Of a stretch of DNA of 64,000 nucleotides, positions 34,226 to 42,858 are shown one piece after another. Position 1 is the first letter of the stretch; each line of letters opens with the position of its first letter. Both the position numbers and the translations under genes were made by a program. The stretch comes from Hymenobacter cheonanensis (GTDB lineage Bacteria; Bacteroidota; Bacteroidia; Cytophagales; Hymenobacteraceae), in contig NZ_JAUQSW010000010.1 of assembly GCF_030581075.1 (NCBI RefSeq), forward strand, positions 166,986 to 230,985, in the 5' to 3' direction. The notes below the pieces were generated by a model. The model ran no database searches, was not told the DNA's origin, and was given only the letters and a program-made list of their open reading frames with translations.

Positions 34226-34648
34226 ATGGACACTCCCCTAGCCCCTACCCACGCTTATACTCACAGCTTTACCGTAGAGGCTAGCGACATTGACCAGCTC
34301 GGCCACGCCAACAACGTGGCCTACGTACGCTGGGTGCAGGATGTAGCCGCCGCCCACTGGCACCACTTATACCCGCCTACGGCCGAGCTGCCGCCCCAGG
34401 TGTGGGTGGTGCAGGAGCACCGCGTGCGCTACCTGCGCTCGGCCTACGCCGGCGACGAGCTGCGCGCCCTCACCTGGGTAGCCGACGTGAAAGGGGCTAG
34501 CTCTAAGCGCCTCACCCGCATCGAGCGCGTAGCCGATGGCCAACTGCTCTGCGCCGCCGAGACGCAGTGGGTACTGCTGGACGGGGCTAGCGGCCGGCCG
34601 GTGCGGGTGCCGGGGGACGTGGCAGAGCGGCTGATGCCAATAGAATAG
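34226..34648 (+). CDS. Acyl-CoA thioesterase, 4HBT hot-dog fold
   Basis: A 140-residue protein with the 4-hydroxybenzoyl-CoA-thioesterase pattern ASDIDQLGHANNVAYVRWVQ; D23 is the likely catalytic acid, H27 and N29-N30 lie in the conserved turn. The rest follows the hot-dog beta-sheet order (VVQEHRVRYLRSAYAGDELR, TRIERVADGQLLCAAETQWV). It should hydrolyse an acyl-CoA thioester in the cytoplasm; chain preference is unknown. It is divergent from the cold-shock gene, and its stop directly abuts the stop of the convergent AT-rich orphan gene. Confidence 0.88.
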   Translation: MDTPLAPTHAYTHSFTVEASDIDQLGHANNVAYVRWVQDVAAAHWHHLYPPTAELPPQVWVVQEHRVRYLRSAYAGDELRALTWVADVKGASSKRLTRIERVADGQLLCAAETQWVLLDGASGRPVRVPGDVAERLMPIE

Positions 34649-35077
34649 CTATTTCCAAGGGTCTTTGTAGAGGCCCCAATTTACCCAAACGCTTTTAACT
34701 GCTTCTACTATCATCTCTCCCGCAAGAGTGACGGTATTCTCATGAGAAAAATAAATAGCCCATTTTGCATCCTCATCACAGTAGATAGTTTCAATTCCAC
34801 CATAACTACCTAACATTTCCAAGCTAATCTTTTCGTCTTCTCCAAGTTCTGTTATTTCCCAAACAGAGGTATAGCCTTTGTTTTTCAAAATAGTAATCAG
34901 AGTATTAATTCCAAAATCCCTTTCAAAAGTATCTGCTTCAAAATACTCCGTTATCCGAGCTTTGGGCTCGGAATGAAGCGGATACCAATAGAATCCATCA
35001 AAACTTAGATGCTCCTTTAGCAAAGCTCTTATGTGCAGATTTTTATTCTGCTTTTTGGGTTCTCCGAAAAAATTCAT
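34649..35077 (-). CDS. AT-rich orphan protein of unknown function
   Basis: A 142-residue protein from ATG 35077 (MNFFGEPKKQNKNLHIRALL) rich in Glu, Lys, Ile and aromatic residues (FDGFYWYPLHSE, VWVNWGLYKDPWK). Its DNA is strikingly AT-rich, about 40 % G+C by eye against over 60 % around it, so recent acquisition is likely. No domain is recognised. The size, acidity and solitary position recall immunity proteins of polymorphic toxin systems, but no toxin gene is nearby and this is only an analogy. Its stop codon abuts the stop of the thioesterase gene with no base between. Confidence 0.7.
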   Translation of the reverse strand: MNFFGEPKKQNKNLHIRALLKEHLSFDGFYWYPLHSEPKARITEYFEADTFERDFGINTLITILKNKGYTSVWEITELGEDEKISLEMLGSYGGIETIYCDEDAKWAIYFSHENTVTLAGEMIVEAVKSVWVNWGLYKDPWK

Positions 35078-35108
35078 TACAGTTAATTAAGCAATAGGAT
35101 TGTATTAA

Positions 35109-38100
35109 ATGCCAGCCCCCTTCCGCATCTATTCCGCGTCTGCCGGCTCCGGCAAGACGTACCAATTAACGAAAGAATACCTGAAGCTGGCGCTGGGCTA
35201 CCCGCAGCCGGCCGACCCCACGGGCGAGCGGATTTATAAGGCCGACTATTTTAAGAGTATTCTGGCGATAACCTTCACCAACGACGCGGCGGGCGAGATG
35301 AAGGAGCGCATTGTGGGCGCGCTACGGCGCTTCACGCAAGCTACTGACGACAAGCCCGATGCTTTGCTGGTGGAGGTGGCCGCCGAGCTAGCCCAGGAAA
35401 AGCAGCTGCCGCCGCACCTGCGCACGCCGGCCGAGTGGCAGCAGGAAGTGCAGCGGCGGGCGGCGGCTACGTTTCGGCTGGTGCTCTACCACTACGCTGA
35501 TTTTGCGGTGAGCACCATCGACTCGTTTGTGCAGCGCATCGTGACGGCCTTCACACGCGAGCTAGGGCTGCCCGCCACCTTCGAGGTAGAGCTGGATACC
35601 GACAGCGTGCTGCGCTCGGCGGTGGCCGCGCTCATCGATAAAGTAAACCGCGACCCGCAAAGCAAGCTGCTGAGCCAGACCTTGGCCGACTACGCGCTGG
35701 GCCAGGCCGAGCAGGGCCGCAACTGGAACAAGCTGCCCGATGAGTTGCTTGATTTTGGCCGGGCGCTCTTCAACGAGAGCGTGCACGAGGCCGTGGCCCA
35801 GCTAGGCCAAAAAACGATGGCCGACTTTCGGGCGCTCGACCAGGAAATTCGCACGCGGCAGCACGAAGCCGAGGAGGCCGTGCAGGCTCAGGCCGACCGC
35901 GCGCTGGCCGTGCTGGCGGCCGGTGGCATCGAGGCCGAGCACCTGGCTAGCGGCAGCAGCGGCATCTACGGGCACTTCACGAAGTGGGAGCGCTGGCTGA
36001 GTCCGCCCGAAAAAGACGCTTTATTTCCGACGGCAACGGCACGCAAAACCATTGAAAGCGGCAAGTGGTGGAGCGAAAAAGGCAAAAAAGCCGGCCTCGT
36101 GCCAGCCATTGAGGCCGCGCAACCGGAGCTAGTGGAGGCTTTCGGCGAATTGCTAAACTTGCGCGAAAAGCATTTGCCTGGCTACGTGCTGCTAGGGGCT
36201 TTGCAGCCATTTTTATTCCACGCTTCGCTGCTGAGCGAATTAAATAAACTGGTTGAAGAAATCAGCCGCGAGCGCAACGTGGTACTGATTTCGGAATTCA
36301 ACCGACGCATTGCGGCCATTGTACTCACCGAGCCGGTGCCGTTTATCTATGAGCGACTGGGCGAAAAATACCGGCACTTATTAATTGACGAGTTTCAGGA
36401 CACGTCGGTGTTGCAGTGGAATAATTTATTACCGCTGGTAGAAAATGCGGTGGGCAACGGCGGGCTCTCCCTAGCCGTGGGCGACGCCAAGCAGGCTATT
36501 TACCGCTGGCGCGGCGGCGAGCTAGAGCAGATTTTACGGCTGTACCAAAACGACACGGGCACTCTGGTAGCGCGGGCGCGCGATGCCGATATGCAGCGGC
36601 TATTAACCGAGCGCTACTACACGTTGCAGCAAACTATCGAGCCGCATTCGCTAGCCATTAATTACCGCAGCGAGCCGGCAATAATTAAGTTTAATAATAA
36701 TTTTTTCAGCTACGTGCGCGAGCGTAGCGGCGAGTACGAGGTAGTGCAGGGCATTTTTGAGCCGGGTTTTCGGCAGGAAGTGCCGGGGCGCAAAGGCGAA
36801 TTATTTGATGGCGAATTTGACGAGTTGCCGGGCCACGTCGAATTAGTATTTACAAAGGATGACGCCCCGGCCCGCCGCTACGCCCCGGCTACCGGCGACT
36901 ATCTGGCTGAACCCTTGCCTGGCTACGCGCCCGAAGCCTTGCTCGACTACGCCGAAAGCACCTGTTACCTGGCCTTGCAGCTGGTAGAGCAGGCCCTGGC
37001 CGACGGCTACCACCTGCGCGACGTGGCCGTGCTGTGCCGCACCCGCTGGCAAAGCCGGTTGCTGGCTAAGTTCTTGAAAGAGCGCGGTTTTCCGATTATT
37101 TCCGCTGACTCGCTAGCCCTGCAATTTGCCGAAGTGGTGAACCTGCTGGTGGCTGTGATGCGCGTGCTGCACCAAAGCGGTGACACCCTGGCACGGGCCG
37201 AGGCGCTATTGCTGCTTGATAAAGTGGTGCGGCGCTTGCCCCCTACCCCGGCGCGGGCCCGGCACATTGCTGAGGTTGCCAATAAAATCGAAAGCGGCAA
37301 ACCGTTTTTTGATGAGCTGCGCAGCCTGGGCTTTGACTTGCAGGAAGAGAAAACCGGCAACCTGGGCTTGTATGAGTTAACTGAAAAGCTGATTGGTATT
37401 TTCGGATTACTAGGGGCAAATGCCGAAAGCGACTACCTGTTTCGCTTCCTGGATTTAACGCTGGAATTCAGCTTGAAATACGGAAATAATTTAGGCAATT
37501 TTCTCACTCACTGGGACGAGCGTAAGGGCACGCTCAGCATTAATGCGCCGGGTGGGGCTGACGCCATCACTATTACTACGGTGCACAAGGCCAAGGGCCT
37601 GGCCTACGGTATTGTGCTAGTGCCCTTTGCCGACTGGGCGCTGGTGCCGCGCACCGATACGCTGCTCTGGGGCCGCCTGGAGGCGGGCCACAAGCCGCTG
37701 CCTGGGCTGCCCGACGTGGCGGTGGTGCGCCTCAATAAAACCCTCACCTATACTCCTTTAGCCGAGCAGGACGCCGACGAGCGTGAAAAAACGCTACTCG
37801 ACGGCCTCAATACCTTGTACGTAGCGTTTACGCGGCCCCGACATCGGCTTTACATTTTGAGCAAAACGCCCGCCGAGCCCAAAAAGACTACCGGCGAGCT
37901 ACCGCTCACTGCCTCGGCTGCACCCGAGCCGGCCGCCGCGCAGGGCCCCGCCCGCGACGTGGCCGACCTGCTGGCCGGCTACCTGCGTAGCCTGGGCCGC
38001 TGGCAGACCGAGGCTACCAGCTTCGTGCTCAACCAAGGCGTAGTGGCTGCCGCCAAGATTACCGCTCAACAATCAGAACCTGATTTTCCCCTCACCAACC

Positions 38101-38624
38101 TGGCCTCTGCGCCCTGGGAGGAGCGCCTGAAGCTGCGGCGCCACGCGACCACGGTATTTGATTTTGACGAGCAGACGCAACTGGGCGAGTTGAACCGCAA
38201 GCTGCACTATGCCCTGCGGCGCCTGCTTTCGGCCCCCGACCTGGCCCGCACGCTGCGCCAGCTGGTGGCCGAAGGCCTGCTCAATCAGCAGGAACGGCCG
38301 GCACTGGAAACCCGGCTGCAGGCTATTCTGGCCGACGAGCGCCTAGCCCCCTATTTCGCCGAAAACCTGGCCGTAGAAACCGAGCGCGAAATAGTAATTG
38401 GGGGCCGCACCCAGCGGGCCTACAAGCCCGACCGCATTGTCTTCGGGCCAGGCGCTAGCCGCGCCGAGCAAAGGGTAACTATGCTCGATTTTAAATTGCC
38501 GCCGCCGCAGGATATTCATAAAATACGGCTGCGCGATTACGCCAAACTGTTCCGCGAATTGGGCTATGAGGACGTGCGCGGCCTTATTTATTATTTCGAC
38601 TCGGGTGAGGTGGTGACCATATAG
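35109..38624 (+). CDS. AddA/RecB-like UvrD-family helicase-nuclease
   Basis: A 1171-residue DNA repair enzyme. The SF1A helicase motifs are complete: Walker A SASAGSGKT (residues 9-17), AITFTNDAAGEMKERI, motif II LLIDEFQDTS (D427, E428), GDAKQAIYRWRGGE, INYRSEP, TVHKAKGLAYGIVLVPFADW and LYVAFTRPRHRLY. The last 70 residues carry a PD-(D/E)xK nuclease site: D1108 in KPDRIVF, D1127-F-K1129 in MLDFK, and a downstream RLRDYAKLF with Y. It should process DNA double-strand ends for recombination with a partner subunit. No AddB-like gene is in the window. Codon use is somewhat more AT-rich in places than in neighbouring genes. Confidence 0.92.
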   Translation: MPAPFRIYSASAGSGKTYQLTKEYLKLALGYPQPADPTGERIYKADYFKSILAITFTNDAAGEMKERIVGALRRFTQATDDKPDALLVEVAAELAQEKQLPPHLRTPAEWQQEVQRRAAATFRLVLYHYADFAVSTIDSFVQRIVTAFTRELGLPATFEVELDTDSVLRSAVAALIDKVNRDPQSKLLSQTLADYALGQAEQGRNWNKLPDELLDFGRALFNESVHEAVAQLGQKTMADFRALDQEIRTRQHEAEEAVQAQADRALAVLAAGGIEAEHLASGSSGIYGHFTKWERWLSPPEKDALFPTATARKTIESGKWWSEKGKKAGLVPAIEAAQPELVEAFGELLNLREKHLPGYVLLGALQPFLFHASLLSELNKLVEEISRERNVVLISEFNRRIAAIVLTEPVPFIYERLGEKYRHLLIDEFQDTSVLQWNNLLPLVENAVGNGGLSLAVGDAKQAIYRWRGGELEQILRLYQNDTGTLVARARDADMQRLLTERYYTLQQTIEPHSLAINYRSEPAIIKFNNNFFSYVRERSGEYEVVQGIFEPGFRQEVPGRKGELFDGEFDELPGHVELVFTKDDAPARRYAPATGDYLAEPLPGYAPEALLDYAESTCYLALQLVEQALADGYHLRDVAVLCRTRWQSRLLAKFLKERGFPIISADSLALQFAEVVNLLVAVMRVLHQSGDTLARAEALLLLDKVVRRLPPTPARARHIAEVANKIESGKPFFDELRSLGFDLQEEKTGNLGLYELTEKLIGIFGLLGANAESDYLFRFLDLTLEFSLKYGNNLGNFLTHWDERKGTLSINAPGGADAITITTVHKAKGLAYGIVLVPFADWALVPRTDTLLWGRLEAGHKPLPGLPDVAVVRLNKTLTYTPLAEQDADEREKTLLDGLNTLYVAFTRPRHRLYILSKTPAEPKKTTGELPLTASAAPEPAAAQGPARDVADLLAGYLRSLGRWQTEATSFVLNQGVVAAAKITAQQSEPDFPLTNLASAPWEERLKLRRHATTVFDFDEQTQLGELNRKLHYALRRLLSAPDLARTLRQLVAEGLLNQQERPALETRLQAILADERLAPYFAENLAVETEREIVIGGRTQRAYKPDRIVFGPGASRAEQRVTMLDFKLPPPQDIHKIRLRDYAKLFRELGYEDVRGLIYYFDSGEVVTI

Positions 38625-38928
38625 GCGGTCGTTAACTCGGCATACTATGTTGGGTATAAAATCGCCACTATTTATTCTTTATTCTACTCCAGGCGCCAAG
38701 AGCTATTCGCTGCTCATTTAATAAATAATTACGCCTTAGCTAACCTCGCCTCGACCATTATCGTGGCGGGTGAATAAAAAGGCTAACGCTTACGTTCATT
38801 TATGTGCTGGGCCGGGGCTAGGGCCCGGTCGTACTATTGTGGTGGCCAACGGGCGGGCGCAACGCACACCCGGCCTGGTCCGTCTTATACCCGGCGACGG
38901 CTTTTCGCGTCCCGCTTATTTTTTGCTG
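38625..38928. other. Intergenic region with no gene seen
   Basis: About 300 bp after the helicase-nuclease. The first 150 bp is AT-rich and may contain the S8 peptidase promoter, but no clear consensus was found. A frame open from GTG 38770 joins the peptidase but encodes no sensible sequence before its signal peptide. Confidence 0.5.
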
Positions 38929-40716
38929 ATGCTTCCCAACTCACTTGCTACCTGGCCGCGCCTCGCGCTGGCGGCTTCTCTTCTTTCTACTGCCGGCTGC
39001 CGCGTGGCGCAATCGCCCACCGCTACGGCCGCAACGGCGGCGGTGGCAACCCCGGCGGCCCCGGCAGCTATGCCGGCGGCGCCAGCGGTTGCCGCGCCTA
39101 CGCCCGATGTGGCGGCCCCCGCCACGCCCAGCACGCCCGCCGGCCCCACCGTGGCCGAAGCCGAGGCTGCCCAGTGGTACCTGCGCGACCCGCAGCTCGA
39201 TAAAACGCCCGGTACCGGCACCACCCGCGCCTACGCTGAGCTGCTGAAGGGCCGCACGCCCACGGCCGTGATTGTGGCCGTTATCGACTCGGGCATCGAT
39301 ACGGCGCACGTGGATTTGAAGCCTATTCTGTGGCGCAACCGCGGCGAGATTCCGGGCAATGGCATCGACGATGACAAGAACGGCTACGTGGACGACGTGC
39401 GCGGCTGGAATTTTATCGGGGGTAGGGATGGGCGTAATATCTCGGTTGAAACCCTGGAGTCGACGCGCATTGTGGCCAAGTACGGGCCGCGCTTTGCAGG
39501 CAAAACCAGCGCCCAGATAGCGCCCGCCGACCGGGCCAACTACTCACTGTACCTGAAGGCCAAAAAAGCCTACGATGCCAAGCGCAAGGAGCTGACGAGC
39601 GAGTTGGCCCAGGCCGACCAGATGACCGGCCCGCTCACCCAGATGACGGGCATGTTGAAGGAAAAGCTAGGGGTCGAAAAGCTCGATACGGCTACTATGC
39701 GCCGGGCCGCCGCCCAAATTGCGGACCCCGACTTTAAGGGCCTGCTGACTTCGCTGTACCAGAATATGAAGCAGGGCGGCATCGGCGATACCGACGCGCT
39801 TATCGCGGAGTTGAATAACGAGCTGAAGGACCAGCGCGAGCAGCTCGATTACAGCCTCAATACCAAGTTCAACGGTCGCGCCGACATCGTGAAGGATAAC
39901 CCCGACGACCTCACGCAGCGCAACTACGGCAACAACGATGTGACCGGCCCCGACCCGCTGCACGGCACCCACGTGGCCGGCATTATTGCGGCGGTGCGCG
40001 GCAATAACCTTGGCGTGCAAGGCATTGCAGCCTCTCCGGTGCAGGTAATGAGCGTGCGCGCCGTGCCCAACGGCGACGAGCGCGACAAGGACGTGGCCAA
40101 CGCTATTCGCTACGCCGTGGACAACGGGGCGCAGATTATTAACATGAGCTTTGGCAAGGAATTCTCGCCCCAGCGCCCGGCCGTAGAAGCGGCTTACAAA
40201 TACGCCGCCAGCCACAATGTGCTGCTGGTGCACGCCGCCGGCAACGAAGACGATAACCTTGACCTGATACCGCACTACCCGGCCGCGTTTTACTTGGATG
40301 GCTCGACGCCGCTCAACCTGCTGACCGTGGGCGCCAGCGGCCCCACCGACGACGCCAACCTGCCCGCCAGCTTCAGCAACTACTCCAAGCGCCAGGTCGA
40401 CGTGTTTGCGCCCGGCGTGGGCATTTTCTCGACCCTACCCGGCAATAAATACGGCTCGGAAAGCGGCACCAGCATGGCCTCGCCCGTGACGGCCGGCGTG
40501 GCGGCCGTGCTCAAGTCGTACTACCCCAGCCTCACGGCCGTAGACCTCAAGCGCATCATCCGGCAGTCGGCGCAGGTGCACCACACCCAGGTGCTGGTGC
40601 CCGGCGAAAACGGCAAAAAGGCCGATTTCAGCACCCTCTCGGCCACCGGCGGCATCGTTGATTTGTACACCGCCCTGCAATTAGCCGCCCAGGCCGACGC
40701 GGCTAAAAAACCTTAA
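38929..40716 (+). CDS. Subtilisin-like (S8) peptidase, lipoprotein
   Basis: The start at ATG 38929 gives 595 residues with a lipoprotein signal (LALAASLLSTAGC). An Ala/Pro/Thr-rich linker of about 50 residues follows. The catalytic triad is D120 (VIDSGID), H345 (HGTHVAG) and S515 (SGTSMASP). The 225 residues between Asp and His are far more than the about 30 of subtilisin; the insertion is helical and charged (LKAKKAYDAKRKELTSELAQ) and may cover or regulate the active site. The enzyme is expected in the periplasm or on the outer membrane. It has no separate propeptide domain that I can define. Confidence 0.9.
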   Translation: MLPNSLATWPRLALAASLLSTAGCRVAQSPTATAATAAVATPAAPAAMPAAPAVAAPTPDVAAPATPSTPAGPTVAEAEAAQWYLRDPQLDKTPGTGTTRAYAELLKGRTPTAVIVAVIDSGIDTAHVDLKPILWRNRGEIPGNGIDDDKNGYVDDVRGWNFIGGRDGRNISVETLESTRIVAKYGPRFAGKTSAQIAPADRANYSLYLKAKKAYDAKRKELTSELAQADQMTGPLTQMTGMLKEKLGVEKLDTATMRRAAAQIADPDFKGLLTSLYQNMKQGGIGDTDALIAELNNELKDQREQLDYSLNTKFNGRADIVKDNPDDLTQRNYGNNDVTGPDPLHGTHVAGIIAAVRGNNLGVQGIAASPVQVMSVRAVPNGDERDKDVANAIRYAVDNGAQIINMSFGKEFSPQRPAVEAAYKYAASHNVLLVHAAGNEDDNLDLIPHYPAAFYLDGSTPLNLLTVGASGPTDDANLPASFSNYSKRQVDVFAPGVGIFSTLPGNKYGSESGTSMASPVTAGVAAVLKSYYPSLTAVDLKRIIRQSAQVHHTQVLVPGENGKKADFSTLSATGGIVDLYTALQLAAQADAAKKP

Positions 40717-40755
40717 GTTTTCGGCAGCGCGCCGGCTTTTTTCGTAGAGCCGGGT

Positions 40756-41772
40756 ATGCTTCCTCAACTATTCATCTTGGAGCGCCTGCGGCGGCTGAAG
40801 GCAACCCAGCCCGCCGCCGCAGCTGCTAGCCCCACCGAACTGGCCGCGCACCCGGCCGTGGCCGATGCGCACTTGCACAATCCGCCCGGCCACGGCCAGC
40901 CCGACGAGTCGTGGCTGCGCCGGCACCTGCGCGAGCTGCTGTACCTGATAGCGGGCGTGGCTTCGGCCGCGCTAGGGCTCGAATCTTTTATGCTGCCCAA
41001 CGGGCTGTTCGACGGCGGCGTTACGGGTATTTCGCTGCTGGCGGCGCGCCTGCTGCCCGGCGACCCGCCCCTGTCGGTGCTGCTGGTAGTACTCAACCTG
41101 CCGTTTGTGTGGCTGGGTTACAAGCAGTTGGGCCGGGGCTTTGCCATCCGGGCACTGCTGGCCATCGTGGCGCTGGCCGTGGTGCTGGAAACCGTGCACT
41201 TCCCGGTTGTGACGCAGGACAAGATGCTGATTGCCGTGTTCGGCGGGTTCTTTCTGGGGGCCGGCATTGGGCTAGCCATGCGCGGCGGCGGCGTGCTCGA
41301 CGGCACCGAAATTCTGGCCGTGTACCTCAGCCGCAAAGCCAGCCTCAGCGTGGGCGATTTTGTATTGGTACTCAATATCTTAATCTTTATTGTGGTAGCC
41401 TTGGTGCTTGATGTTCCTACGGCACTCTACTCCATTCTTACCTACCTAGCGGCCTCCAAAACCATCGAGTTTGTGGTCAATGGCATTGAGGAGTACACTG
41501 GCGTCACTATTATTTCGGAGAACAGCGATGCCATTCGGCGCGCGCTCACCGAGCGCCTGGGCCGGGGCGTTACGGTATATGCCGGGCACCGGGGCTACGG
41601 CTCGCGCGGCGAGCAGCCTAGCCCCATCGACATTGTATTTACGGTAGTTACCCGCCTGGAAGTGAGCCAGGTAACGGCCGAGGTAAATCAGCTCGACCCG
41701 CGGGCTTTCATTATTATGCACAGCGTGAACGACGCCAAGGGTGGTATGGTGAAAAAGCGGGCGCTGCACTAG
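40756..41772 (+). CDS. YitT-family integral membrane protein
   Basis: A 338-residue protein. After an Ala/Pro/His-rich N-terminal region of about 55 residues it has five or six membrane helices (ELLYLIAGVASAALGLESFM, GISLLAARLL, VLLVVLNLPFVWLGY, LLAIVALAVVLETV, FGGFFLGAGIGLAMRGGGVL, FVLVLNILIFIVVALVLDV). A cytoplasmic C-terminal DUF2179 domain follows (GVTIISENSDAIRRALTERL, AFIIMHSVNDAKGG). The PNGLFDGGVTGIS and RGGGVLDGTEILA motifs are typical of the family, whose transport substrate is unknown. It lies 40 nt after the S8 peptidase and may share its transcript. Confidence 0.9.
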   Translation: MLPQLFILERLRRLKATQPAAAAASPTELAAHPAVADAHLHNPPGHGQPDESWLRRHLRELLYLIAGVASAALGLESFMLPNGLFDGGVTGISLLAARLLPGDPPLSVLLVVLNLPFVWLGYKQLGRGFAIRALLAIVALAVVLETVHFPVVTQDKMLIAVFGGFFLGAGIGLAMRGGGVLDGTEILAVYLSRKASLSVGDFVLVLNILIFIVVALVLDVPTALYSILTYLAASKTIEFVVNGIEEYTGVTIISENSDAIRRALTERLGRGVTVYAGHRGYGSRGEQPSPIDIVFTVVTRLEVSQVTAEVNQLDPRAFIIMHSVNDAKGGMVKKRALH

Positions 41773-41777
41773 GCAAA

Positions 41778-41858
41778 CGGTATAAGTTAGAAGGCATGAA
41801 TTATGCGTCTCTATCCTGGGAATTTATACTTCATACTTTCTAACTCATAACTTTTACC
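41778..41858. repeat. Imperfect AT-rich inverted repeat
   Basis: AGTTAGAAGGCATGAATTAT on the left mirrors a degenerate complement (ATACTTCATACTTTCTAACT) on the right, with a loop of about 15 nt. It lies between the YitT and MOSC genes and may end the YitT transcript. It is unlike the GC-rich repeat families of the window. Confidence 0.55.
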
Positions 41859-41870
41859 GAACTTTGCACT

Positions 41871-42707
41871 ATGTCTGCTCCTGGTGCTTCGTTTACCCTC
41901 ACGGGCCTTTTTATCTATCCGGTTAAGTCGCTGGGCGGCATCAGCCTGCCGGCCGCCGAGCTTACGCCGCAGGGCCTGCGCCACGACCGCCGCTGGCTGA
42001 TAGTAGACGAGCGCAACCGCTTCCTGACGCAGCGCGAGCACGCCGCGATGGCTCTGCTGGCCGTGGAGCCGGCCTACAACGGCTTTTTGTTGCGCCACCG
42101 CCAGCGGCCCGAGCTGCTGCCGCTCTACATTCCATTTGAGGCGCAGCCCGATAAAACGCTGTTTGTCAGCATCTGGGATGACATGGTGTGGGCCTGGCGC
42201 GGCACGCCCGAGGCCGATGCCTGGCTGACCGACGCCCTGGGCCAGCCCTGCAAGCTGGTGTACATGTCGGACATGGCCCGGCGCGAGGTAGAGCCTGACA
42301 AGCCAGAGCTTAACCCCGCCGGCACGCTCGTCAGCTTCGCCGATGGCTACCCCTACCTGCTGGCCACCGAAGAATCGCTGGCCAAGCTCAATGCCCAGCT
42401 CGCCGAGCCGGTGCCCATGAACCGCTTTCGCCCCAACTTGGTGGTGCGCGGCGCCCCCGCCGATGCCGAGCTAACCTGGACCGCCTTGCAGATTGCGGGG
42501 CAGGCGTTTCGGTCGGTGCGCGGCTGCGGGCGCTGCGTGGTCACGACCATCGACCAGGCCACGGCCGAGAAGCACCCGGCCAGCGAGCCCCTGCGCACCC
42601 TAGCCACCTACCGCAAGCCCGACCGCAAAGTGCTATTCGGCCAAAACGTGACCGGGCCGGCCACCGGCCGCGTGCAGGTCGGCGATGCAGTGGTAGTGAT
42701 AGGGTAA
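41871..42707 (+). CDS. MOSC-domain protein (YcbX-like)
   Basis: A 278-residue protein. Residues 5-130 form the MOSC N-terminal beta-barrel (TGLFIYPVKSLGGISLPAAE, RHDRRWLIVDERNRFLTQRE). Residues 130-278 are the MOSC domain with the conserved cysteine region VRGCGRCVVTTIDQAT and the C-terminal FGQNVTGPATGRVQVGDAVV. There is no C-terminal ferredoxin domain, unlike E. coli YcbX. The family binds molybdenum cofactor sulfur or reduces N-hydroxylated compounds; here the role is open. It is the second molybdenum-related gene in the window besides the FdhF/YdeP-type enzyme. Confidence 0.9.
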   Translation: MSAPGASFTLTGLFIYPVKSLGGISLPAAELTPQGLRHDRRWLIVDERNRFLTQREHAAMALLAVEPAYNGFLLRHRQRPELLPLYIPFEAQPDKTLFVSIWDDMVWAWRGTPEADAWLTDALGQPCKLVYMSDMARREVEPDKPELNPAGTLVSFADGYPYLLATEESLAKLNAQLAEPVPMNRFRPNLVVRGAPADAELTWTALQIAGQAFRSVRGCGRCVVTTIDQATAEKHPASEPLRTLATYRKPDRKVLFGQNVTGPATGRVQVGDAVVVIG

Positions 42708-42858
42708 AAGCTATGCGTTTCAGCGGGCGGCTAGGGGCAGTTCGCGCCAGGAGCACCGGCCAGAGGCCGGCGAAGTACCGGGCCCAAGGTAGTGCCTTGC
42801 GCCAGCGAATAAGCAAGCAAACGGCCGGGCCAAGTAGTGCCCCGGCCACCACGCGGCG

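Noticed and set aside
38770..38928. Upstream extension of the S8 peptidase from GTG 38770
   Set aside because: It would put 53 unrelated residues before a complete lipoprotein signal peptide.
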